Below, piece after piece: positions 54,796-64,000 of a DNA stretch of 64,000 nucleotides. The stretch spans positions 806,001 to 870,000 of the forward strand of contig JAPEUQ010000001.1 in NCBI GenBank assembly GCA_027946365.1, written 5' to 3'. The translations under genes were made by a program, and so were the position numbers. The notes under the pieces were generated by a model, which saw nothing but the letters and a program-made list of their open reading frames with translations, was not told where the DNA came from and searched no databases. Position 1 is the stretch's first letter. The number at the start of each line of letters is the position of its first letter. The stretch comes from Kalmusia sp. IMI 367209. Taxonomy: Eukaryota; Ascomycota; Dothideomycetes; Pleosporales; Didymosphaeriaceae.

Positions 54796-55959
54796 TCACA
54801 ATTCATCCTTATCATCCCTCGGCCCGACAGTTTTGTGATCTGGACCAAGTGGAGGGCGAGGCAGGGACGGACGCTTCAGCAGAGCAGTTTCCAATGCCAA
54901 CCCAATCACCTCTGGACACCTCGACCTGCAAGGCCTCACATGTCGACCCCAATCACGTGATTTATGATCCCCGCGCATCAAACCCAGCTCCCGAGACCAT
55001 GTCCCCGTGTGGCCATAGCAAGGCAGGTGCTGTACCGTAACATCAACCTCATCGATGCACGGAAAAGCCGTCTCAAACTCTTGATTTAAAATCTGCACAA
55101 AATCGAAACGATGGCAATAATGACAGACAACGCCCAACGGGGAGGACGTTGGAACTGCGCAGAACTCATTTGCAGTACGAGTGAAGTCGAATATCACCTT
55201 GAAGTGGCGTAGGTTGATCAAGGAGGTTTGCCACACGATGCGTCGTGCACTCTCTGCCTCTACAATCGCTCTAAATGGACTCTTCAAATTGTTGATGCGG
55301 ATATCCACATGGTATCGGAAGAGTGGGGCCCAAGAAAACGGTCCTTGAAGCAAGTCTTTGCACCAAATCGACTGAGGAAGGAAAAGAAGCTCCAACGATT
55401 TGATCTCGCGACAAAAGCTAGGCTTTGGGTGCTTGAGGATCACATTGATAACGGCTTCATCTTTCGATGTAGCACTCTTGGAGGAACATCTGCTATAATC
55501 CAAGCCGTGCGTCAAAGTAAAGTGATTTTTCTGATAGAGGTGGCGCGCTTGCGAAGACATCCTCTTATTGACGAGGAGGAGTGAACGGAGACCAGCCTTG
55601 GAATTGAATTTATGCATGCGTGCAGAGACTGGGAATCTGTAGGTCAGAAGATATCCAAGAACTTGTAGTTGTATCTCGTTCGGCAGCGCATCCCATGATG
55701 CTGGTCGTCGCCCATCAGAATAAAAGCGTGAGGATAGAGACGGTATAGTTGGGTCGAGTAGTGTGCTCTGGGTAGGAGACGATGAAGGAGCATTAACTGA
55801 ATCTGCCATGTCCAAATGCGTGCGCTCGAGGCTCAGAGACGGCGTAGTCAACGAGCGGATGGATAAGTTGCTTACGGAGGAACTGCCTAACGGCACACGG
55901 TTTTCCCGGCGGCGTGGTACTGCGAACTTCCGGGCTCGGAGATCAAGTCGGCCGGGCAT
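54796..55959 (-). CDS. F-box-like/2EXR-type hypothetical protein
   Basis: A single frame of 387 codons. A basic start (MPGRLDLRARKFAVPRRREN) and Ser/Thr-rich stretch lead to SWDALPNEIQLQVLGYLLTY, an F-box-like helix, then LRSLLLVNKRMSSQARHLYQKNHFTL, the usual follow-on of fungal F-box-like proteins. The later part has Cys/His residues (HYCHRF, CYGH) and a basic, Pro-rich tail. No leucine-rich or WD repeats. Such genes are expanded in ascomycetes and are thought to adapt substrates to ubiquitin ligases; no target can be guessed. Confidence 0.75.
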   Translation of the reverse strand: MPGRLDLRARKFAVPRRRENRVPLGSSSVSNLSIRSLTTPSLSLERTHLDMADSVNAPSSSPTQSTLLDPTIPSLSSRFYSDGRRPASWDALPNEIQLQVLGYLLTYRFPVSARMHKFNSKAGLRSLLLVNKRMSSQARHLYQKNHFTLTHGLDYSRCSSKSATSKDEAVINVILKHPKPSFCREIKSLELLFLPQSIWCKDLLQGPFSWAPLFRYHVDIRINNLKSPFRAIVEAESARRIVWQTSLINLRHFKVIFDFTRTANEFCAVPTSSPLGVVCHYCHRFDFVQILNQEFETAFPCIDEVDVTVQHLPCYGHTGTWSRELGLMRGDHKSRDWGRHVRPCRSRCPEVIGLALETALLKRPSLPRPPLGPDHKTVGPRDDKDEL

Positions 55960-56729
55960 CCTGGCAGTTGAGATTGAGATTATGGACGAGTGAGGTGTGG
56001 AGAGATGTGAAGTTAGAAGAGATGAGCTTGTGGATTTATAATCGCCAAGAGTGTTGTGGCAGACAGGCTAACGGGGGATGGGCCTTGGCAAAATAGATTG
56101 AGGTGAATGTTGCATGGGTTGAATTTTGTGTTCACTCGTGAAGTTGAGCTACGCCGGGAAGGGTCGTTCGATACGTAAAATCTACCGCGAACATAACGTC
56201 CCCACACTCGATAATTTGGCATAGCGCCTTGAACAGCTTCACTCCGCATGAATGTATATAGACTTATTATGTTAGGCAACTTCAGGATAGCGCTGTCGCG
56301 ACTAGATTCATTGTACGTAGCGCCACGTGCAGCGTGAGTGCCTTTTCTGTACAGTTCGTGTGTGCGGTAGACGGCGGCGCAACGCGATAACTAGAAGCTT
56401 GAGCTGTATCTCATAAGCGGCTTCCACAGGTCAATAATTCACTTCTCTGCTAAGGAATGTAGCGAGAGTGCCATTGAAAGGCCGATTCTTCCTGAGCGTA
56501 GTACCACACGACATAAGCTGCAACTTTGGCAACTTTTAGTGTAGTTTTTCCAGCCCACTCCGGTAATAGCCACACAGGAAGGTCATGCAGATGACGATAT
56601 CCTCCTAATCTGTGTTATCTTCAAGAGTCAAATAGAGGGTCGTCTAAGGTCAATGAATCTTGACGTATTGATCCCGGGGTCGATGAATATGATGCTTCAG
56701 AGCTTTGTGGCATCACGATCAGTCGAAGA
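55960..56729. other. Intergenic region
   Basis: No gene seen; about 770 bases, moderately AT-rich, upstream of the F-box-like gene and downstream of the rhomboid gene. Confidence 0.45.
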
Positions 56730-57730
56730 TTATATAGATGAGTTGAAGCGACGCACAATCTCATCAAGATCAAGATCTCCATGGTCGGCCTGCTGGGACG
56801 GAGGTTTGGGCCGTTTTGGCTCGGTGCACTTTCCGCGAAGCAGGCGAACTAGCTTCGCCCAGAGGTGGTAGTCCGCTCTAAAGCAGGTATATGCGACTCC
56901 GAAAGTAGCGCCAGACAAGTGAGCCTGTTCGAATAATGAGCTCGAGCAAGTAGATCGGATTAAAGAATCAAACGTACAACAAATCCAATTGGTTCTTTGG
57001 AGTAGAGGTACCCGTATAGATCATTCTGGACCTGCCAGACCAAACAAAAGCCGGAGACCAAAAGCGATGTTGAGAAATGAGGTTGTGTGAAGCAAGATGC
57101 AGCAAAAACAGCCATTGCAACACCACTAGCGCCCATGCCGATTGGTGCTATAGTAACGCGAGAAAGCCATGACTGAGACCACCTGGTATATGATACGACG
57201 TGTTGCGCGTATGAACTAAAGATTGCTGCTATAAGGTAAAAGGCAACAAACTGATAGGGGCTTTGGCCACATGCTTGTAGTAGATGCGGTATCTCAGGCA
57301 CCATGGTAGCCATATTCCCTGTAAGATGTGGAAGATCCGTATGACAAAAGGCGCTCGTTAGAAGTGCCCAGTAGTTGCGATTCGTATTGGCCAGCCGCAT
57401 AGCATTGAGTTGGAAGTCTCGCTGACAGTAGAAGAAGACGGAAAGATTGAGGCCAACAACGGTGAGCGCAAGACCTCCATGGGCTATGAGCGGGGCTGAT
57501 CGAGAGGCAGTATAGTAATTTTCCCGTCTTTCTGCCAGCGTGCGAGAAAGCGAACCATCGGTGATGCGGTTATGCAGTCCTTCTATTGCAGCAAGACCAA
57601 CATACACGGATGTGCTCACTCCTAGAGCCCACAGTCCTGGTTTCCATAAGCTTTTGGGAGGAGGTGGAGGTGGTATGTTATTGAAAATTATACCGCTCCC
57701 GACGGCAAGCGTAGGGAGGAGCCACCACAT
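56730..57730 (-). CDS. Rhomboid-family intramembrane serine protease
   Basis: Exons 57730-56978 and 56924-56730; a 53-nt intron (GTACGT...GAACAG). 315 residues. Hydrophobic segments surround SAFCHTDLPHLTGNM (the H...N oxyanion helix) and GMGASGVAMAVFA, the G-x-S-G catalytic serine. The second exon supplies the catalytic His in FV|AHLSGATFGVAY, so the dyad is complete only after splicing. The cytosolic tail is charged (TEPKRPKPPSQQADHGDLD). The proline run IPPPPPPKSLWKPG near the N-terminus and the layout resemble mitochondrial/PARL-type rhomboids, but a presequence is not evident. Localisation is therefore left open. Confidence 0.9.
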
Positions 57731-59897
57731 TTTTCAGATCGCGATGGAATTACGGTGCACGCATGTTTCATAGACGAATCTAATGATGCGCCGGCGAAAG
57801 ATGTGATTCGGCGAAGATCTAACTCTTTTTAGATTAGCTCTCAACTAAGCCCAAGCTGGATTGGAATCTACTCACACGTGACCAAAGTAGCGAATGCTCT
57901 CTTCATGTTTGAGAGAAGAGCTCACTATACAACTAGCTTTAAGAGAGTTTCATCAAGAAAATTGAGGATGTGTGTACGTACTGTTATTGGTCATTGTGTA
58001 TCCACGATAAAATTCGATCCCAAAATCGTAAACACGTAACGAGATACAAGACTAATAATCAATCAGCATCAACTGATTGATCCGAATTTATTCCACTGGG
58101 AGTCAAAAATATTTTCCAGTGTGAAAATTAGTTTTCATCTCGCTATTGTGTGAAAGCTTGGATGATAGAGAGGAATAACCATCGCATTATGTGAATTTCA
58201 ACGATCTTGTACTACCTTCAAGTACGAGCACAATGACCACGTGCTCCTAGTCCTCGCCTAGTTGAATGATTAGACTATATAATCTCTCCAAGAATTCACG
58301 AGACGCCTTTCTGGCTGACAACAGACAAATATTCGCTCAATAGTATTACAGCTTGGGTCTAGGGGCCATCAACACAACTGCTTTAACAACGATAGATTTT
58401 CCTTGGCGGCTTTGATTCCTGTCACCATCAGCACTCAAAGGCTAACGTGCGGTACATGTTGGAAGGTCTCGCATAAACTGATCCCGAGGTTGTTGATGAG
58501 CTGCGAGACGACGAATTGGGTTGGGATCCAATCAGCAAAGAATTCTTTGGGAAGCTATACTAGCTTCCGGGCGGCTACGCTGCAAAGATCCCCAGAATAT
58601 TTACCCAGAATACAGCACCTTCTATTCTGGGTGCGAACACGTAGTTGGAGCTTGGTTGAAGGGATTAGGTCACTCATTAACAGGGCTAACTGCTACGAAT
58701 CTGAAAGAATGTCCAGCCAACTTGAAGGCCGATGAGGAGATGAGGCAGAACACTGAGAACCTTGGATTGAAATAGCAAGCGTTTTCCACCAGGTTGATTG
58801 ATGGATCTAGTGGGTTGAGGACTGAATCAAGAACGGCATGGAATAGGACTAACAAGAAGATGCGGCAAATAGCATGGGCGCGAAATATTTTTGGGAACAT
58901 CTCTAAGCTTAACGATTTGATGAAGATAGCTGTATATTGTGATAAGTGTTGAAACCTTCACAGATGTTGTGTCTCGTCAATGTGGGAAACCGCTATATGA
59001 GTTCAAAATGACGTCCTGTACATGTCCTTTAACCTAGGACTAGCGCTAATAGGAATGCAATTATCCAGCGCGACATAGTCCCGACAAACATCTGTTTAGC
59101 GTCGACCCAAATCATGTTCTATACTATCCTGGGGGAGTTCTAGGAGACTTGGGTCTCGCGGTCGCCGAGTCATACATCTCGGAGACAGAAAAACGTATGG
59201 GATGCACCGCCTCAAGATTCAAACTTCTACGACCCTGTACAGCCTAATGTATTCCGTAGATTAGCGACATATACCACATCGGTTCTCATATCGAACGCTT
59301 GTGTTATGGAATGTTAAAACTTGACTTACCTGATTCCAACAAGATATCCGTACAACCTGGCGAGGAGAAGAGCGAGCTGTGGCCATATCCACAAGAGCTC
59401 AATAGATAGATGCATTAAGTCCAATCTGGATGAGACGCCCGGTAGCTGAGGGCGTGGTAGGGACTAATCACATGTTCCCTCTAGCCCTTTGTTGTGGGGC
59501 TAGTCGGAAGCGATATGGTCGGTGAAAGTTAGGTCACATATAAATTTTCAACCTCGTAGACTGCAGGAGGCTGCCTTGAAGCTTCATAGTAGTAATAGAG
59601 CATAATGTTGGCAATGATCACAGGGTCAGGTGAGGTGTCTACGCGACAAAGCGCACTTAGTCGCTATAGGGCGCCGTGCTTATCTATGCCGCTCGCCGCT
59701 GCTAGCTTCGCCGCACTGTGGGGCTGATATCGGCCGCCTGCTTCTCCACCATGAAATACTTCTACGAAAGGAGTTACTGGCATGTTTTTGGATGTAATAT
59801 TGTTGATCATTTGCGCGTACCTACACATTTTAAGTGACGATGCTGACTATCTTTCGTTCGTGCTTCTTAACTCTCTGCAAAACCCAGTAGCTTTAAC
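57731..59897. other. Gene-poor TA-rich stretch
   Basis: About 2.2 kb without an intact gene, rich in TA words. It contains a coding relic at 58521-58952 (separate entry) and, near 59110-59240, a 45-codon stop-free run of ordinary-looking protein text that I cannot assign. Confidence 0.4.
58521..58952 (+). pseudogene. Coding relic of unknown family, interrupted by TAG
   Basis: The frame reads YPEYSTFYSGCEHVVGAWLK, GLGHSLTGLTATNLKECPAN, then QNTENLGLK, a TAG at 58773-58775, and without shift QAFSTRLIDGSSGLRTESRT, KKMRQIAWARNIFGNISKLN to a TGA at 58950. The balanced composition and continuity across one stop suggest a former protein, with CAG to TAG as a simple cause. A different frame just upstream (about 58490-58560) also gives protein-like text (VVDELRDDELGWDPISKEFF) before another TAG, so an upstream frameshift is likely. 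No family recognised. Confidence 0.35.
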
Positions 59898-61219
59898 ATG
59901 AGATCTCTACCACGCGGTATTTACACTGCTGTTCCTACATTTTTTACTGAAAGCGAGGACTTGGATGTTTCTGCATTCGAAAAACATGTCCAATGTTAGT
60001 CGCCAAAGGAACTGCCTTCACATTCTCAACGGAATATTGATGGTTGTGTAGACGTAGCAAATGCGGGAACTGTACCAGTGCCTACAGGAACGATGGGAGA
60101 AGCTTGTCATTTGGTAAGCCACATCCATCTCGATCTGCATATCAAAAATTCTTGACAAATCAACCCACAGACTATAGATGAAAGGCGTATGATTATCGCA
60201 GCCACACGTAGAGTCTTGGACGCGTCTCCAGCCACAAAATATATGCCGGTCATCGCAGGCGTAGGTGCACCGTCTACTCGAGAAACTATTACCCTTGCAA
60301 GATCTGCTGCAGAAGCTGGAGCAGACTTCGTTATGGTGATTCCTCCTGGCTACTACGCTGGTGCCCTGAAGGCGGAGAATATGCGAGCTGTTAAGCGATA
60401 CTTTATTGACGTCAGTGAAGCGTCGCTTGTTCCAGTGTCCGTATGATTCCTCTTTACCATCCTGTTCACATTCATTGATCGAATTAGGATTGCGTATAAC
60501 TTCCCAGCTGTCTCGTCAGGCATAGACATGGATTCAGATTTCGTGATTGAGATGATCCAATCCGCTCCTAATATCTGCGGAATGAAATTCACGTAAGTGT
60601 GTGAAACAGAAATTCCGTACAGTTGAGAGGTGTGTATCGAACATCGATGCACTAATACGGAATGTTCAGATGTGCAAATCTGGCCAAAATTACGAGGATC
60701 ACTTCCACGTTCGCGAATCCAACGTTTCAGAAAGAGTATCCGAGACGGTTTCACCAATATCCATCGCAAGAAAACGGCATACCTTACTTCAGTGCAATCG
60801 ATGGTTTCATTGACATTTTACTCGCCAGTATATCTGCTCGAGCATCCGGCGCCATCACTGGAATCTCCAATTTTGTCCCAGTATGTGTTCAATTACCCAT
60901 CTACAATCCTTTTCCTCCCACTCATTCTTCCAAGCGCTGTTGTGTGAGATTGTGGGATCTGTGTGAAGAATCCCGTGCATCGTTGGAAAAGCATGATGAG
61001 GCCCGAAAACTTCAAGATTTGATTAGTCTTGCGGACGGAGATGTGCAGAAGATTGGCATCTCGGGCATGAAAGCAATCCTGAACAAAAGGTTCAGACATA
61101 GTGTCTATCCTCGGAGACCTCTTCTTCCAATGGAATTAGATATCGTGCAGTCTATTTTAAACAACTCATATCTCGAGCAGTTGGTGGCGCTTGAGCAGGA
61201 GCTAGAAGCGACAGTATAA
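59898..61219 (+). CDS. DapA-family aldolase (dihydrodipicolinate synthase-like)
   Basis: Six exons: 59898-59994, 60052-60113, 60171-60436, 60488-60592, 60670-60880 and 60935-61219, all in phase; 341 residues. The product begins MRSLPRGIYTAVPTFFTESE and has GTMGEACHLTIDERR (the G-x-x-GE substrate loop), FVMVIPPGYY, the catalytic Tyr in IAYNFPAVSSG and the Schiff-base Lys in CGMKFTCANL. True lysine DapA is absent from fungi, which use the aminoadipate route, so relatives are 4-hydroxy-2-oxoglutarate or 2-keto-3-deoxy-acid aldolases of sugar-acid or hydroxyproline breakdown. A Zn2Cys6 regulator follows on the same strand 149 bp later and may control it. Confidence 0.9.
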
Positions 61220-61368
61220 TTGAACACCTCGTAGGAATTTTAAATCAAGCGTGTTTGTAAATGGAGACAATAGATCATTAAATTTCTGTTCCCGTAGGCT
61301 GATAACAGCTGAACAGAGTACGTCATTGCTGGCCGGAAGTAGCGGCACCAGCTATCATTACGTAACCA

Positions 61369-63838
61369 GTGAATGTCTTATCTACACGAGTCATGTGTAA
61401 TGGCAACGGCGCCTTACATCTTCCCAACCTTCCACAAAGGATGCTGTACGAAGCACCAGCCGACTACAGTTTGAAGCTGCATGAGCGCATGGCCCAAGTC
61501 CCATCTACATTCACGTTGCAATGGCAAGAAGAAGATCTTCCTTCGCCAATGGCAAACCTAGCACCTGCAGCAGAGGTAGCAGGTCGTCCATATAGATCTC
61601 GCAAGGACAGACCGTGTGATAGTTGTCGAAAACGAAAGGTCCATTGCGACATGCCTAATGGCGCCCCATGTAATCGTTGTCGACGGACGGGTCAAACTTG
61701 CACCTTCCTTCAACGACCGAAGCGGAGACAACGTCCGCCAGAACCCAGGTGGATATCCCTTCAAGCTAGAACTGTACTCCAAATGGGCATTAATCAATCT
61801 TAGTCCATCGCTTGACCATAATGGGTCTTTCGATCTTGATTCGGGCGCATTTCACAGCATGCAAGCTGTCTTCGATTTCGACCAACCCTTGGGGCATTCT
61901 ATAAGCCCCGGGGTCAATTTCAATTCCATTATCGAGCCAGACATATTTCAAAGTCCATTTCACTCGACGTTTGAGACAAGAGGCTTCCAGCAGGCGCCTG
62001 ATCGGCCAATTGTGTCCTCATCAAGTGCACCGCCACATCAAGTTCAAACCTCTCAAAGCCACGTTAATTCTGGTGTCAGTGAAAGCCCTATCTCTATAAG
62101 GACAATTCCATCTCGCAATGGCATTGAAAAAGCCCAAGGATCACTCGAAAATATACCGGGAGCCTTCACCTTTTACATCGGGCCTACTGGAACTTCGGAC
62201 GCGTACTTGCTTCGGCGACAAGCTTTTCTTAACGATGATTGTACAAAAAGCGTAGCAACAGGTCTTAAATTCCGCTTAGCTGAGAGGCCGAACCAAGGAC
62301 TCAGTCCTCAAGAAAACGGGGACATCAGCCTGCCTCCCACTGTGTTTGGAATCACCGACTACGCGATCATAGATAACGCAGAGCCCCGAGCAGATCCTAG
62401 TCATCTGAATGATCTTTGGTCTGAGTTGTGGCAAATCGTCAATCGAAATACGGCCAGGCGGCTGGTTCGACTTTACATTCGATTTGTAGAACCCTATTTC
62501 CCACTCCTAACCATTAGTCAGGCATCAAAAAGTCCTGATGAGTTGGACAGTATGACGTTGGCTCTCTTAGCAGGCATATGTGCGACAGCAGCCCCTTTCT
62601 CAATCTACGATGAGGCCTTGTACACGTTGCTACCACGACCTCCTTCGACTCAACAACTTTACCGAATATGCTGGCTAGCATTGTGGCAAGAGTTGCATGC
62701 ACCTACGTTACGAACACTCCAAGCATGTCTGATTCTTCAGCATCGGCCCCCATGCAATCCTGTCCTGTCTGCCACTGCTTTCCAATGGTCTCTGATGTCT
62801 ACAGCTGTGTCGGTTGCGCAGACTATTGGTCTTCACCGAGAGCCAGCGTCATGGCATCTTATTCCAATCGAGGAAAGAAAGCTTCGTCGACGATTATGGT
62901 GGGCACTATATACCATGGAAAAATGGTTTTCCCTTGCACGAGGAATGCCAAGTCATATTACCGATGAGGAGTATGACGTTGAGACACTGGGTTCACCAGA
63001 CCTAGAAGGAAGCTTTTCTACGACGAGCACTTCACAAACACATTTTGAGAATCTAGTATCATTGACTGTCATCTTGGCCGAAGTGCGACAGACATTCTAC
63101 ACCGTTCGAGCGACAAGACGAACGTCGAGCGACTTGCAAGTAAGTCTTGAGGCTGCTCGACCTCTTCGCGAAAAGCTTCGTGATTGGAATGAACAGCTTC
63201 CTGACAGCTCCAAAAGTAGACAGCGATCCGAAAAAGGCCAGTCAGACCCTACGGTACATGGATTAGACGCTAATGCTTCCCTCTTTCTCTCCTATATTGC
63301 CACTCACATGACACTTTTACGGGCATTGTTACGACCTCTGGACCAGTGGTCGAATATAGTCCAACATTCCCCACAAGAAGCAAAGACACTCTATGAAGTC
63401 GCTTTAGCAGTTGTCAAAGGGGCTATTATCTGTGTTAGAGAACTAGTTGAGTTCGTTGAAGACCTCAGGGACGCCCAGTGGAATGCGTTTTGGCACAGCT
63501 GTAAGACAGATTCTTCTGTAATATTATTTCAGCATAACTAAGTGAAATTATGTACAGGGAGTCGACCAAATTTCGCAATCGCCGGATCATTCATGATTCA
63601 TCTATTATTCATCACTACACCACCTCGGAATCAACCGAACCCTTTCCATAACGACTCACTATACTTCAACGTAGAGTTGGAAGAACTTCACAAGTTGATC
63701 AAGAGATGGCGTTGGGCGAATAGGATCTCTTCTAACAGCGCAGCAGGCGCAAAAGGACTAACCAATCTCGGCTTATTCAAAGTCGAAACTTTATTAGCAT
63801 CTCTAGGTACCGATGCGCTACCTGTAGATCCCCTCTAA
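61369..63838 (+). CDS. Zn2Cys6 transcription factor with fungal-specific regulatory domain
   Basis: Exons 61369-61748, 61804-63500 and 63558-63838; introns 55 and 57 nt, in phase. 785 residues from the first ATG; the Met at 61444 is an alternative. The DNA-binding domain reads RPCDSCRKRKVHCDMPNGAP then CNRCRRTGQTCTF, the six-Cys binuclear zinc cluster with a Pro in the loop, followed by a basic linker. The middle-homology domain has ARRLVRLYIRFVEPYFPLLT, TIGLHREPASWHLIPIEERK and RRRLWWALYTMEKWFSLARG, typical of Fungal_trans. The protein ends VDPL. Nuclear. Its place directly downstream of the aldolase suggests pathway-specific control (inference). Confidence 0.92.
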
Positions 63839-64000
63839 CAGAACATATGAAATTAATTGATCCTCAATCCCTAGCAAAGATTCAGTAAGACCCTACTCTC
63901 GTCCTTAGCGCACTCCCCATCATCTTCTTCAACGAGACTTGGAATTGGCACGTTAGCTAGAGCAGTCAGCCTGAATGCGTGACGACGATCACCTGGGGCG
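63839..64000. other. Right edge
   Basis: 3' flank of the Zn2Cys6 gene; nothing further is visible. Confidence 0.5.

Noticed and set aside
1..64000. Intact transposase, reverse transcriptase, CRISPR array or viral gene
   Set aside because: None of the frames shows the relevant motifs, and no terminal repeats were noticed.

Overview
The window is nuclear DNA of a filamentous ascomycete (Pezizomycotina, plausibly a Dothideomycete). The evidence is short GT-AG introns (44-86 nt mostly) with CTAAC/CTGAC-like branch sites, a conidiation regulator of the WetA family, a Zn2Cys6 regulator, a PAS kinase, GH28 pectinase and NLR-type (STAND) domains. There is no operon structure, no prokaryotic signal and no recognisable tRNA. 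I rebuilt splicing by eye, requiring reading phase to close at every junction; about 27 intact genes and several broken ones result.

Left part (1-16.4 kb): a multi-pass membrane protein; a decayed NLR-like locus with two head-to-head N-terminal domains (2.8-4.8 kb), each interrupted by an in-frame TAG; a 2EXR/F-box-like protein; a Nudix hydrolase; a secreted esterase; a large secreted protein with a zinc-phospholipase/Het-C-like metal motif; an endopolygalacturonase; a short-chain dehydrogenase; and a broken C2H2-type regulator (15.3-16.4 kb) with two TAA stops and a frameshift.

Middle (17-38 kb): housekeeping genes RPC11 (Pol III), an ankyrin protein and SF3b5 (spliceosome), a coiled-coil protein, a DHA1-type MFS transporter, an epoxide-hydrolase-like enzyme, a 3-kb sparse stretch containing a 19-bp minisatellite, a homeodomain/C2H2 regulator with a polyglutamine tail, and a PAS kinase.

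Right part (38.6-64 kb): an acidic 'DFGDFE' adaptor-like protein, a second SDR with a one-base frameshift, a phospholipase-D-like protein, exosome Rrp4, a possible small type I membrane protein, wetA, a TMEM234-like protein, a PhyH dioxygenase, a secreted TAP-like peptidase with an altered nucleophile elbow, an F-box-like protein, a rhomboid protease, a 2.2-kb gene-poor stretch with a coding relic, and finally a DapA-family aldolase followed 150 bp later by a Zn2Cys6 regulator, a likely small catabolic unit.

The most unusual material is the decayed regions (2.8-4.8, 15.3-16.4 and 58.5-59 kb), where most stops are of the C-to-T (CAA/CAG to TAA/TAG) kind expected from repeat-induced point mutation, and the PNP-C2H2 fusion.
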